Shown one piece after another: positions 24,524-32,818 of a DNA stretch of 42,479 nucleotides. The stretch is taken from the NCBI RefSeq assembly GCF_008923245.1, contig NZ_WBOS01000026.1, positions 1 through 42,479 on the forward strand, in the 5' to 3' direction. Numbering within the stretch: the stretch's first letter is position 1; the number at the start of each line of letters is the position of its first letter. The stretch is from Cytobacillus depressus (GTDB lineage Bacteria > Bacillota > Bacilli > Bacillales > Cytobacillaceae). The notes below the pieces were generated by a model that saw nothing but the letters and a program-made list of their open reading frames with translations, was not told the origin of the DNA and ran no database searches. A program made the translations under genes and the position numbers.

Positions 24524-26034
24524 CTCAATTCTCCTTTCAATCTAGTAATGCTGTAATCTTCTTCGTTATAACGCTTTTCATCTACATAGCTCCGGGCATG
24601 ACCCCAGAAATACTTAGTTGGCTGCATATATTTTTCGAGTCCGGCGCGCTTGATTGTTGCATTAGCCTCTTCATTAGCTTCAAATAACACAGTGGATTCA
24701 TTGACAGTATCAACTTTTCGACCTTCCATGATAACCTTCCCATCGACAATCACATGATCAACATCATTAGCAACGGCTTGATAGACCAAGCGATGGATAT
24801 GCATAAATTCCGGGGTTAAGTGCGGCTGATTAAGATTAACGGTTATCACGTCTGCTTTTTTACCAATTTCTAGTGAACCTAGTTCATCATCCCAGCCAAT
24901 GCATTTCGCCGCATCAATCGTTACCATTTCCAATAATTTACCCGGCGGTAAATAATATTCATCCCGTAGTGCCGCTTGGTGAACAAATTGTGTTTTTCTC
25001 ATCGCTTGAAACATATCAAAGCTTGTACAAGGAGAAGTTCCATCCGTCGAAATAGCAACGGTTGCTCCCAATTCAATTAACTCAGGTATTGGAGTTCGCG
25101 CACTAGCCTGTGTTATACCTGGAGAGGCACTTACATTCGTACCTGTCTCTGCCAAAATTCTTGCCTCATCGAATGAAATCCCCCTACAATGTTGTAGGTG
25201 CACGTCAGGGCCTAACAAAGCATTTTCCCGATCCTGTACAGCAAGATGAATCATTCCGCCAAAGGCATCAGAATGGATTCTTGTTTTATACTTCCTCGCA
25301 ATCTCACGAATTTTCTTTGCTTGATATAGATCATGATTGGTTAATCCATAAAGCTTCGCAGGTGAAGTCGGACCCGATGGCTCTATGGAGGTAACAATGA
25401 CAAAAGGCGTAATAAAAGCACGAGTCCGGTCTTCATTGGCATGATTCAATGCTTCAATGACTTTTTCTGCCTCCTGCAGTACTTCTTCATACGTTACTTC
25501 TTTCGTAACTCTTTTTCCATCAACCCAGCGGCTGAATAAATGAGGCCAAGGTGGATTACATGGTCCCGTACAGACAACCTCTCTAATCCCGACCTCTGCG
25601 TATGCTTTCGCATGATTGATCGCAAAGATCGGATCATCGGACCGCGGCATTGAACCTAAAACCGACACGCCAGTGGTAATACCAGCTTTTAACCGCTCTA
25701 GGGCAGAGAGTTTTCCTTCATAATACCAAAATTCATCCGTGACGAAATGCTTATACGTATTCGTCATTATCGGCATCCAAAAATCAATATTTTCCATCGC
25801 GATAGTCTTAAACATCGAATGGCCGCCATGGCCATGAACATCGATTAATCCTGGCAAAATACACTGATGACTGCAATCAATCAGTTTCTTTGCTTCATAT
25901 TTTGATGTAAGATTTTCCGTTAAACCGATATCTAATATTCTTCCTTCATTAATAGCTATAGCACCGTCTAGAAGAATTCGTCTATTCACATCCATAGTAA
26001 TAACGGTTCCGTGAACTAGCAGCAAATCAATCAT
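24520..26034 (-). CDS. amidohydrolase-family protein, AtzB/deaminase-like
   Basis: The product has 504 residues. It has the complete metal set of the superfamily: LPGLIDVHGHGGHS (H-x-H at about residue 66), RIHSDAFGG, VHLQHCRG and ISTDGTSPC, with the C-terminal LGSLEIGKKADVITVNLNQP strand. Members hydrolyse amide, amidine or chloro groups on N-heterocycles and related compounds; the exact substrate cannot be read from sequence. TTAGGAGGGGAAAA precedes the ATG. It is the first gene of the minus-strand run 26034-18318. Confidence 0.8.
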   Translation of the reverse strand: MIDLLLVHGTVITMDVNRRILLDGAIAINEGRILDIGLTENLTSKYEAKKLIDCSHQCILPGLIDVHGHGGHSMFKTIAMENIDFWMPIMTNTYKHFVTDEFWYYEGKLSALERLKAGITTGVSVLGSMPRSDDPIFAINHAKAYAEVGIREVVCTGPCNPPWPHLFSRWVDGKRVTKEVTYEEVLQEAEKVIEALNHANEDRTRAFITPFVIVTSIEPSGPTSPAKLYGLTNHDLYQAKKIREIARKYKTRIHSDAFGGMIHLAVQDRENALLGPDVHLQHCRGISFDEARILAETGTNVSASPGITQASARTPIPELIELGATVAISTDGTSPCTSFDMFQAMRKTQFVHQAALRDEYYLPPGKLLEMVTIDAAKCIGWDDELGSLEIGKKADVITVNLNQPHLTPEFMHIHRLVYQAVANDVDHVIVDGKVIMEGRKVDTVNESTVLFEANEEANATIKRAGLEKYMQPTKYFWGHARSYVDEKRYNEEDYSITRLKGELR

Positions 26035-26088
26035 TTTTCCCCTCCTAATCTACCTAATATTTATTGAACTTTTTCATTGCTAGATTCC

Positions 26089-26175
26089 ATTATAGATAAA
26101 GGACAAAGGTTTTTTTTTCGGAATTATTACTCTTTTTTATAATATTTCTACTTCTTTACTCTATCTTATTTACTT
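26089..26175 (-). promoter_or_regulatory. promoter with activator-like boxes upstream of 26034
   Basis: On the minus strand TATAAT lies at 26089-26094. Upstream are AAAAAAGAGTAATAATTCCG and AAAGAAGTAGAAATATTATA, related to the AAAAAGWAGTAAA boxes before 22933 and 19883. Confidence 0.45.
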
Positions 26176-26246
26176 CAAATATCCTTTTGTTTAAATTTAT
26201 ATGAAAGAACAACGGAGTGTCATTTCAGAGGGGCCGCTTAGAAGTT

Positions 26247-26630
26247 TTAAACAGGTTTAATAAAACAGGCAATCTCGGATGTTTCTTCGATTTTTTCTAA
26301 AATTTCATTCATTGGCTTTTTAGGCCATTGGCGCTTCATCAAGTGTTTCTTCAGAAACTGATGTATTCCAGACACCCTCCATTGTTTTATGAAAGTCGTC
26401 CATGTTTAAGGTTTTCATTGCTTTTGTGCGGCTCAAGACGCGGCCTGCCCCATGTGGCGCTGAAAAATCCCAATCCTTTTTACCTTTACCCACTGCCAAA
26501 ATTGAACCATCTCTCATGTTGACCGGAATAATGAGCCGTTCTCCTTTTTGCGCAGAAACTGCCCCTTTTCGTAAAATTAAGTTCACAGTATCAATATAAT
26601 TGTGAACCGTATCGAAGCGGTCCAGCTAAA
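26247..26630 (-). pseudogene. rtcB: C-terminal fragment of RNA ligase RtcB
   Basis: The minus strand encodes RFDTVHNYIDTVNLILRKGA, then VSAQKGERLIIPVNMRDGSI and DFSAPHGAGRVLSRTKA, which I recognise as the C-terminus of RtcB, the GTP-dependent RNA 3'-phosphate ligase. The Tyr codon after DEAPMA has become TAA and a one-base shift follows; the remaining tail (KPMNEILEKIEETSEIACFI) is in another frame to 26247. Everything upstream of about residue 270 of a normal RtcB is missing. It is dead DNA, with no start codon of its own. Confidence 0.75.
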
Positions 26631-26773
26631 CCAAAACTAAACTATCAAGATATCATACAAGAAAAGGCAAAAGTCGGGTGAAGATTTGTACAATTAGTAG
26701 CTCCTGAAATAGCAACGTCTGGGATAGGAACGGCTTCTTACTTTGAATTGATTTTTGAGAGACCCATTAACTA
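26625..26773 (+). pseudogene. remnant of an unrecognised gene 3' end
   Basis: A plus-strand frame encodes GPAKPKLNYQDIIQEKAKVG, a TGA, then RFVQLVAPEIATSGIGTASY and FELIFERPIN before a stop. The in-frame TGA and the lack of a start show decay. It abuts the rtcB fragment back to back, so this is a junction of two truncated genes. Confidence 0.35.
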
Positions 26774-26880
26774 ATAATGGATTTTTAATATTAACGTTGT
26801 AGGATCCTTCTAACATTTAGAGGTAAATACGGTTTACTGAAGTAAAAGGGTTAAAAATAGAGGATAATAGTTCCTCAAGG

Positions 26881-27012
26881 TTATTTGTTATCTTTTGATT
26901 GGTCATCAGGTGTTTGGACAATTTCTTTTAACTCTTCTGTGTCACCTTTAGCATTAATGATTTCAAATATCTGATTTAAACCTTCAGATATTTTTTCGTC
27001 TTCTTTTCTCAC
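26881..27012 (-). CDS. small acidic protein, 43 residues
   Basis: The frame starts with GTG at 27012, preceded by GGAGGGATATTA. The sequence is charged and helical (RKEDEKISEGLNQIFEIINA then a DDQSKDNK tail). I do not recognise it. It is not followed by a CCC-core site. Confidence 0.45.
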   Translation of the reverse strand: MRKEDEKISEGLNQIFEIINAKGDTEELKEIVQTPDDQSKDNK

Positions 27013-27181
27013 TAATATCCCTCCAAATTGTGATTATTTTTAAATTGTCCAATAACTAAAGGATCATACATCAAAGGACAATACTATAAAAATGGAGTGA
27101 GGAAAAAGAAAAAAGATTGATCAAAATAAGCTATTAATATATTTTATTGAAGCATTCTTTTAAAAAAAGGTGGATTATTTC

Positions 27182-27276
27182 TGAGATCCTTATTCCTTTA
27201 AGCGCCCTTTAAATATGATCTCAATTAGAAAATCATTTATTTCTTCTTTTACTAATGTACCCTTTACTTTAAGTGT
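27182..27276 (+). repeat. long-form remnant plus short CCC-core site
   Basis: The first element (27182-27223) has ends TGAGATC and GATCTCA and the core CTTTAAGCGCCCTTTAAA; the inner hairpin is reduced. The second (27242-27276) reads TCTTCTTTTACTAATGTA, CCC, TTTACTTTAAGTG. The right flank is a weaker match to the GTACAATTCTTCAC flank of other sites. These are the first CCC-core sites after the 24-kb gap. Confidence 0.5.
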
Positions 27277-27362
27277 AATTGTTACATACTTGTCCGCATA
27301 CATGTCATTAATTGTTCATACATTTAAGTGAATGAAGTAATAAACAAATTGGGGGTATAAAA

Positions 27363-27566
27363 TTGAATAGCAAGGAAAAGAATTCTCAAAGCACTACCAA
27401 AAACAAGAACGATATAAATATTAATAACAATTTTAGTTTATCTATTAACTTCGGTGATTCACTAAACTTATTAGCACTAATTGCAGGTATCTTTATCATT
27501 AAAAGAATTTCAAAACAATACAAAATAAATAAGAAATGGCTAAAAGAGAATAAAAGAAATGAATGA
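27363..27566 (+). CDS. small membrane protein, 67 residues
   Basis: The start is TTG with GGGGGTATAAAA upstream. A polar, Asn-rich N-terminus (ININNNFSLSINFGDS) precedes one membrane helix (about 33-47, LNLLALIAGIFII), then a basic tail (RISKQYKINKKWLKENKRNE). This gives a positive-inside topology with the N-terminus outside. The family is unknown. A longer frame on the opposite strand (27386-27610) looks like its shadow. Confidence 0.5.
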   Translation: MNSKEKNSQSTTKNKNDININNNFSLSINFGDSLNLLALIAGIFIIKRISKQYKINKKWLKENKRNE

Positions 27567-27615
27567 TTAATGGAGGAACAGATAAAATCTGTTCTATAGT
27601 TTTTTCGCATTCTAA

Positions 27616-27780
27616 TTAATTCCTTCCAGAATGTCCTCTGTCCTCAATTTCTTCAACTCTAATTTCGTTTTCCTTAAAGTCTCTATGTATAGCTTTAAAT
27701 GCTTTTAATGCATTTAATCCTTTTACTTCGAATGTTAGCGAAAAACGCTTATTACCGTAAATATCAATTATTTTTCAAAT
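27616..27780 (-). pseudogene. 3' end of a small unrecognised gene
   Basis: The minus strand encodes IIDIYGNKRFSLTFEVKGLN, then ALKAFKAIHRDFKENEIRVE and EIEDRGHSGRN before a TAA. A stop lies just upstream in frame, and no ATG, GTG or TTG with a binding site is available. It therefore looks like the surviving C-terminus of a truncated gene. Confidence 0.4.
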
Positions 27781-28281
27781 CTGGCTATTTAATAGAACAA
27801 TCCATTATCTAAGAAGAGTTCTTCATCCTTATACCTCTGTAGAACTTGCCCCGTAATCCACTCATGGTCGGCTACTGAAGTTTTACACTTACTATCCCTT
27901 CATTAACTGAATCGAAATATTGTTTAAACGTGTAAAATGTTCATTTATAGCAACCAAGCAACCTTCATTAGAGAGGGAGTTCCTCAAAATACTTGTATCA
28001 ATAATTCAATAATCACGCTACAAGCGCTCCACATCGTAAATTTAATTAACCAATCGGACAATCTCAAAGTAATATTTAATTTACCTCTATCATTTCACTT
28101 TTAAATTACAAAGCTACCTTTATAGAGCTACCTTTATACCTTATTTCAACATATAAAAATGACGCCTTTCCTTTTTATTCAAGGATAGCGACAGTTTGTG
28201 TTATGAGCTAACTAGATCCTTACTAATCATCCGATTATAATTTTAAAGAAATAAAATTTACTTGCACACCATTATACAGGC
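27781..28281. other. 500-base stretch with no gene
   Basis: I see no open frame with a ribosome binding site on either strand. The DNA is AT-rich with scattered short inverted repeats and looks decayed. Confidence 0.4.
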
Positions 28282-28355
28282 TTGTACAGCAATATGGCCC
28301 TATAATAAAAATGAGCGCTGTTCCTTTTTACAGAAAAGCGCGCGTTTGTTGAATA
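28282..28355 (+). repeat. CCC-core long site with inner hairpin
   Basis: The left arm contains AATATGGCCC and the right arm GCGCGCGTTTGTTGAATAA. The inner stem GCGCTGTTCC / CAGAAAAGCGC is the same variant as at 1816-1890. The site lies 33 bases after the stop of 28389-29354. Confidence 0.7.
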
Positions 28356-28388
28356 ATAAAAACCAAACAAGAATTAAATCCATACTTT

Positions 28389-29354
28389 CTACAAGTTAAA
28401 ATCAAAGCTTTCTCCTATTCCTTTTTCAATTGCCTTTTGGTATACATTCCATGCAACAACAAGATCTTGAAATGCCAAACCAACGGAACCAAAAACCGTT
28501 ATTTCCTCCGGACTGGTGCGTCCAGATCGATATCCGGCAAGAACTTCTCCTAGTTCATAGGGAACTACATCCTTTCTTGTCAGACCAGCTCCACCAATAG
28601 CACCCATTTTTTCAGAAAGATTAATGTCATCACAAATAAAAACCGATTGTTGGATAAGTTCGGCGCTGATCTCACATTTTCCAGGTTGATCTGCCCCCAG
28701 GGTAGTTATATGTGTACCCGGCTGTATCATTTTAGGAAAAAGAAAAGGTTCTTCAGACCAAGTTGCAGAAATAATAATCTCTGCTTGTTTAGTAACTTCT
28801 TCTAAACTTTCAGAAGCAAACACAGGGATATTTAGTTCCGTACTCATTTTATTGGCGAACAAACGGGCTTTTTCCGGGATTAGATCAAAAGCATACACCT
28901 TTGAGATGCTACGAAAATATGTTAATGATCTTAATTGCAACTCTCCTTGGACTCCACATCCGATGATTGTAACTCTACTAGCATTCGAATGTGAAAGTAT
29001 ATGTGTACCAAGTGCTCCAGAGAGACCGGTTCGAACAGCTGTTAAATAAGGTGAATCCATGATTGAAAGCAAATCACCATTATTTAAATCATGAAGATGG
29101 ATTACTCCTTTAATAGATGGTGATTGATTTTGAAACTTAGCGTGAACTTTCACGGTATATGCGGGTATTTCGTTTAACAAACCAGGAAAAATAATCATTG
29201 AACTTGAATAATCGTTCGGGAGTGGTGAATTTGCACGTTGTCCATCAATGTTTCTCATTATGGAGTATTTTTCAAAACCGTCTTTTAATTCAGTAATTAG
29301 TTCCTGTGGGGAAAGTAGGCCTTTTATGTCCGTATTTTTTAATAGTAAAGTCAT
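28389..29354 (-). CDS. ornithine cyclodeaminase / mu-crystallin family protein
   Basis: The product has 321 residues from the ATG at 29354 (MTLLLKNTDIKGLL), which lies ten bases after GGAGG; an upstream in-frame start overlaps that site. The NAD(P)-binding fold shows VTIIGCGVQGELQLRSLTYF, then YAFDLIPEKARLFANKM, ADIIISATWSEEPF-like sequence (AEIIISATWSEEPF), THITTLGADQPGKCEI and DDINLSEKMGAIGGAG. The family includes ornithine cyclodeaminase, alanine dehydrogenase and ketimine reductases, so the reaction is uncertain. It is the first single-gene unit of the repeat-bounded patchwork and has no neighbour in a shared pathway. Confidence 0.85.
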   Translation of the reverse strand: MTLLLKNTDIKGLLSPQELITELKDGFEKYSIMRNIDGQRANSPLPNDYSSSMIIFPGLLNEIPAYTVKVHAKFQNQSPSIKGVIHLHDLNNGDLLSIMDSPYLTAVRTGLSGALGTHILSHSNASRVTIIGCGVQGELQLRSLTYFRSISKVYAFDLIPEKARLFANKMSTELNIPVFASESLEEVTKQAEIIISATWSEEPFLFPKMIQPGTHITTLGADQPGKCEISAELIQQSVFICDDINLSEKMGAIGGAGLTRKDVVPYELGEVLAGYRSGRTSPEEITVFGSVGLAFQDLVVAWNVYQKAIEKGIGESFDFNL

Positions 29355-29388
29355 TTGTCTCATCCTCCCTTTGTTGGTTCCCTTCACT

Positions 29389-29463
29389 ATTCTATAATTT
29401 GGCCCGATTCATTAAGAAGAGCGCATTTCTTGCTACATAAATGCGCCCTTTAATTGAATAGCT
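29389..29463 (+). repeat. CCC-core long site with a different inner stem
   Basis: The arms CTATTCTATAATTTGGCCC and GCGCCCTTTAATTGAATAG surround an inner stem GCGCATTT paired with AAATGCGC. The stem sequence differs from the common GACGCTTTCC version, but the pairing is kept on both sides. Confidence 0.7.
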
Positions 29464-29556
29464 ATTTACTTACACAGTACCCTATATCCCTTGAAGGTAC
29501 ACAGCTTTTTAAACGACTTTTTCATTACTCCATAAAATGTTAATCTGTATCATTCA

Positions 29557-29740
29557 TTAATAACGAGCTCTAAGGGTTCGCTCCCTTTCTAAGGGCCCCC
29601 AATAGCACAAAGGGACACGACCCCTGACCTCATCGCTGCCATGGCTGTGATATCCCACCTTGGTTAGTTTCACTGCTCTAATGTTCGATAACAGCACGAC
29701 TTTGAATGTACAACTTTGATCATAAACATATTTAATCAAG
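29557..29740. other. GC-rich non-coding segment with local symmetry
   Basis: The segment is visibly richer in G and C than its flanks and contains short complementary runs (AAGGGTTCGCTCCCTTTCTA, then GGGGGCCC). The only open frame (60 residues, minus strand) has no ribosome binding site and an unlikely composition. It could be a remnant of an insertion sequence end or of a structured RNA. I cannot identify it. Confidence 0.3.
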
Positions 29741-29833
29741 AAAGGCCAAAGATTGCTTACTATATAGCTTTGAGCGAGTCTGCATTAGAAGAAAATTCAG
29801 ATATCTCAGTTACTGTAGCTGCTAACCACCTGT

Positions 29834-30271
29834 TTATTTTTTATTCATAGTTGTGCCCAATATGATCAAGGCAACATAGATTACGATTGCAATCGAATCT
29901 ATAATCGTATCCGTAAGAGCTGAAACTTCAAGTAATGCCGTTACCCCAAGAATGACAATCAGTCGGACGATCAGGATCGCCGCGATCATCCATGCAGCAA
30001 AACGGATCTTCGATCGCTCACTTTGAAATGACATGAAAATGAATGCAATGCCGAAGACTAGATTTTCCGCCGTTATAATGTGCCAAACATACGTGAATAC
30101 CGTCCGAGTATCCATGGACATCGCCCTAATGTCGAGCGTCGGCAGCACTGCGAATTGCCCATTCCATGCATGCGTGATGGCAAACAGCATCGCAAGAACG
30201 CCTGCAATCAGATAATAAAAATTCCTAACCTTGATGATGATCACAACCCTCCATAGAAATTCCCGGTTCAT
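29834..30271 (-). CDS. four-helix membrane protein paired with MerR
   Basis: Up to 145 residues with four membrane helices (YYLIAGVLAMLFAITHAW; VFTYVWHIITAENLVFGIAFIF; IRFAAWMIAAILIVRLIVILG; TIIDSIAIVIYVALIILG). The family is not recognised. The 5' end overlaps the MerR gene. Two starts are possible, ATG at 30271 (poor signal) and GTG at 30244 (GGAGG very close), so the start is uncertain. The overlap means MerR-coupled translation. The pair has a higher GC content than the surrounding DNA, which suggests joint transfer from another genome. Confidence 0.65.
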   Translation of the reverse strand: MNREFLWRVVIIIKVRNFYYLIAGVLAMLFAITHAWNGQFAVLPTLDIRAMSMDTRTVFTYVWHIITAENLVFGIAFIFMSFQSERSKIRFAAWMIAAILIVRLIVILGVTALLEVSALTDTIIDSIAIVIYVALIILGTTMNKK

Positions 30272-30698
30272 TCTCCCGGATATCCTTGTAAAGCTCGCGG
30301 ACGAAATCTGCCAACCGTTGGTCGCTTTCGTTATTAAAGTCCCTTAACGTTTCGGCTGCCATATTGAGCAGCCGACTGACCTTTTCCAGATGGTTAATCT
30401 TCATGCGCGTTTCTGCGATCTTAGCTTCGAGGAACGAAGCAACCTCTTCACAGTAAGCGAAGTCGATATTTTCCATTTTGCGCAAACCAAGTATTCCCCT
30501 GATTTCGTCAAGAGAAAAGTCCGCATGCTGCATGATCTGAATATTCATCAAGTCTATGAGGTCGTCCCTCGAATACCTACGATACCGATTGTCATCCCGG
30601 GACGGCGAGACGATCCTAATCCGGTCATAATACCGAAGTGTATCCTTGGGTATCCCAAGTATTCGTGAAACCTCTTGTATAGAGTAAAGTTTTTCCAT
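30225..30698 (-). CDS. MerR family transcriptional regulator
   Basis: The product has 157 residues. The winged helix-turn-helix opens YSIQEVSRILGIPKDTLRYYDRIRIVSPSRDDNRYRRYSRDDLIDL (about 4-50). A long helix (about 85-125) forms the dimer coil. There is no Cys cluster of the metal-sensing type; the single C-terminal CDHHQG could be incidental. A MerR-type promoter with a 19-base spacer lies immediately upstream, and its start point nearly coincides with the ATG at 30698. No ribosome binding site precedes the ATG, so the message may be leaderless. It probably controls itself and the membrane protein downstream. Confidence 0.85.
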   Translation of the reverse strand: MEKLYSIQEVSRILGIPKDTLRYYDRIRIVSPSRDDNRYRRYSRDDLIDLMNIQIMQHADFSLDEIRGILGLRKMENIDFAYCEEVASFLEAKIAETRMKINHLEKVSRLLNMAAETLRDFNNESDQRLADFVRELYKDIRENEPGISMEGCDHHQG

Positions 30699-30704
30699 GA
30701 ATTC

Positions 30705-30735
30705 AGAATAACATTTGAGTTGACTCCAATGTCAA
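30705..30735 (-). promoter_or_regulatory. MerR-type promoter with 19-base spacer
   Basis: On the minus strand -35 TTGACA (30730-30735) and -10 TATTCT (30705-30710) are 19 bases apart. The spacer contains the dyad TTGGAGTCAACTCAA. Overlong spacers with a central dyad are the hallmark of MerR-controlled promoters. Confidence 0.75.
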
Positions 30736-30910
30736 GTCGTTTTTTGACTTTTTTCTCGATAGGTATGCGCACGATGTTGCTTTGAAATAAAATTTGATCA
30801 AATATACTACACTAACCGGCATTTTACGAAGAAAAGATTGATAAAAATGGATTCTTTTCAACTTAGTTTAAGTATGGTTTTTATAAAATTTCAATCATTC
30901 TCTATCTGTG

Positions 30911-31017
30911 TTATTCAATAATCTGGCCCTATTTATGAAGGAAGACGCTTTCCTTATTTCAGAAAAGCGCCCGATTGTTGAATATTGTTATTGAAGTAAA
31001 GCCCCCGTTACTTTGAG
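30911..31017 (+). repeat. long CCC-core site followed by a short one
   Basis: The long form (30911-30985) runs from TTATTCAATAATCTGGCCC through the GACGCTTTCC inner stem to GCGCCCGATTGTTGAATA. The short form (30990-31017) has left arm ATTGAAGTAAA, spacer GCCCCC, right arm GTTACTTTGAG, then ACAATCCTTCAC. The two-part arrangement is nearly repeated at 39674-39778. Confidence 0.75.
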
Positions 31018-31256
31018 ACAATCCTTCACAAATTGGAATACTATTTCATCAGATTATGCAAATATCATCTTTATCTAATCCTTTTTATCCCTAAGTGTAA
31101 AATCAACCCTATCATACTTCAGATATTTTTAAATAAAGTCCTTCACTATGTAGTAGATAATTTATTTTAACTAGAAAAAGTCTGCTATTTTAGAAGGCGG
31201 TCTTTTTAGAGTATTAGATGTTGTTTCTCATTTTAAGGATCAATATCAAAACTATA

Positions 31257-32087
31257 TCATTTTTCGTGATATTCTAACTTGAAAAAGAAATTCCGATTTT
31301 TTATTACAATTACTGTAGTTAAAATAAGTAAAAGAATGGTTTGTATGACTTTACTCATTGGGTGTGTTAAAAATAATTCATTGAAAAGCCCCGCTGAAAT
31401 ATGAAAAACGATTGCAACAATAATATTTCGTCCAGTTTTATAGTATAACCAGTTCATCAATAGAACAAAGGGAATGAGACTAACCACAAAATTTATAGAA
31501 TATATTACCCCTGTTTCGACTAGATTGCTTTGATAATAATCTTTAATAAAAGCTAGAGGGAAATGCCAAAATGCCCAGAAAATAGCGAAAATCATAGAAA
31601 CAGTAAAAAGATTAAATCGTTTTCGTAAGCTGTCTGTGCCATATGAGTGCCAAGCCAATTCTTCTAGTATTGGAGCAATAAAGAGCAAAAACCAAGCTGG
31701 AAAAATACCTGCTGAAAATGAAGACTTTCCTGAGAGTGCAAATTGAGAGGTACTATATCCGAAAAGCAAGGAAATTGCCTGTGCAAGAAGAATACTCGTG
31801 ATCATAAGAAAACAGGTTACGATAATGTAAAATGGTTTTATGGTATTGAAATTAAAAAACCTGTTCAATAAATCCTTTCGTAAGTAAGAATCTGAGAGCA
31901 TTAAAATACAAGCAATTATCAATGGACTCGATAAGCCAATAATCCCCAAAATGCTTTCTAAGATAACATATAGACTTCTACTTGGTTCTATATGACTGAT
32001 ATATGCAGCAATAAACCACAATATCCACGGAACTACAATTGATAATCCATAGAACAAAATTGGATGCCGATATTTCTCGATTGCCAT
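31257..32087 (-). CDS. CPBP-family intramembrane metalloprotease
   Basis: The product has 276 residues with about eight membrane helices. Conserved CPBP (Abi) motifs: LEELAWHSYGTDSLRKR near residue 141, FWAFWHFPLAF and a late NFVVSLIPFVLLMNWLYY plus HISAGLFNE. In most members the first motif is EExxxR; here the Arg position is His147. The family includes Rce1-like proteases and bacteriocin-immunity proteins. GGGAGGAAAAGAA precedes the ATG. It stands alone between two repeat sites. Confidence 0.8.
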   Translation of the reverse strand: MAIEKYRHPILFYGLSIVVPWILWFIAAYISHIEPSRSLYVILESILGIIGLSSPLIIACILMLSDSYLRKDLLNRFFNFNTIKPFYIIVTCFLMITSILLAQAISLLFGYSTSQFALSGKSSFSAGIFPAWFLLFIAPILEELAWHSYGTDSLRKRFNLFTVSMIFAIFWAFWHFPLAFIKDYYQSNLVETGVIYSINFVVSLIPFVLLMNWLYYKTGRNIIVAIVFHISAGLFNELFLTHPMSKVIQTILLLILTTVIVIKNRNFFFKLEYHEK

Positions 32088-32213
32088 TTCTTTTCCTCCC
32101 TTTTTATTTTTATCTTACTTTAACCCTATTAAGATTTAATATTTTATATTAAGCCAATGTTTATTTTTTGTAAGAATTCTAACCTGTGATTTTTTATATT
32201 AAATTGACCAAAC

Positions 32214-32308
32214 CTTCCACTAATCAGCCCTTTACCTTTATAAGTTCTAATAAAAAAAGCGTTAATCCTTCTTGGATTAACGCGCCCGTTAGCCAGCCAT
32301 GAATCAAC
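32214..32308 (+). repeat. short CCC-core site, terminator and second half-site
   Basis: The order is site CTTCCACTAAT, CAGCCC, TTTACCTTTATAAG (32214-32244), a leftward terminator (stem GCGTTAATCC / GGATTAACGC, 32259-32283, with its T-run on the minus strand), then CGCCCGTTAGCCAGCC. It follows the stop of the minus-strand gene 32377-32619 and repeats the site-terminator-site plan of 1167-1260. Confidence 0.65.
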
Positions 32309-32376
32309 ACTTCGCCACAGAGAATGAAAGATGATTACGTTCTTTCATGGTAGTTGAACAAGAAACCTGTTTAATT

Positions 32377-32619
32377 TTATTTATTCTCTACGATATATTT
32401 TTTCCAACCTTTAGCTCGAATCTCCTCATCGGTTAACTGTTGAATTTCTACATCCCATTCGAATAATGATATATCTTCCTCATCACTCGGTGTTTCTTCG
32501 GTTGTCGTATCAAAGACCGACCTGAATTTTTTATAATTTTTTACTTCATCTGGATGCTTCCACTTCGAGTCGCACTCATCACAAATTACAAAAAGATATA
32601 CTACACTGAACTTATTCAT
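32377..32619 (-). CDS. small acidic protein, 80 residues
   Basis: The N-terminus holds VICDECDSKWKHPDE, a CxxC knuckle. It is followed by an acidic middle (TTEETPSDEEDISLFEWDVE) and a C-terminal helix (QLTDEEIRAKGWKKYIVENK). It is soluble, and the family is not recognised. Its terminator is the hairpin at 32259-32283. Confidence 0.5.
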   Translation of the reverse strand: MNKFSVVYLFVICDECDSKWKHPDEVKNYKKFRSVFDTTTEETPSDEEDISLFEWDVEIQQLTDEEIRAKGWKKYIVENK

Positions 32620-32818
32620 ACTCTATTAACTTTTCATTTAGGTTCTTCTCTCACTCGGTTATACGCTTTATAATTATTTAGTCTTGAGCCTGAAATATAC
32701 AATAGCTGTATATTTAGATTCTTTTATTTTTTGATCGCACAATATGATTAATATTCTTCAATAGCTGAATTGCAATATGGTAAACTTAATAAATTGATGA
32801 TAGAAAAGGGGGAACATT

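Noticed and set aside
27386..27610. A 74-residue minus-strand membrane protein
   Set aside because: It is antisense to the small membrane protein at 27363-27566 and lacks a good start signal; the hydrophobic run is the mirror of the other frame.
29557..29739. A 60-residue minus-strand protein
   Set aside because: It has no ribosome binding site and an implausible tail (CYWGPLERERTLRARY); it is treated as non-coding DNA.
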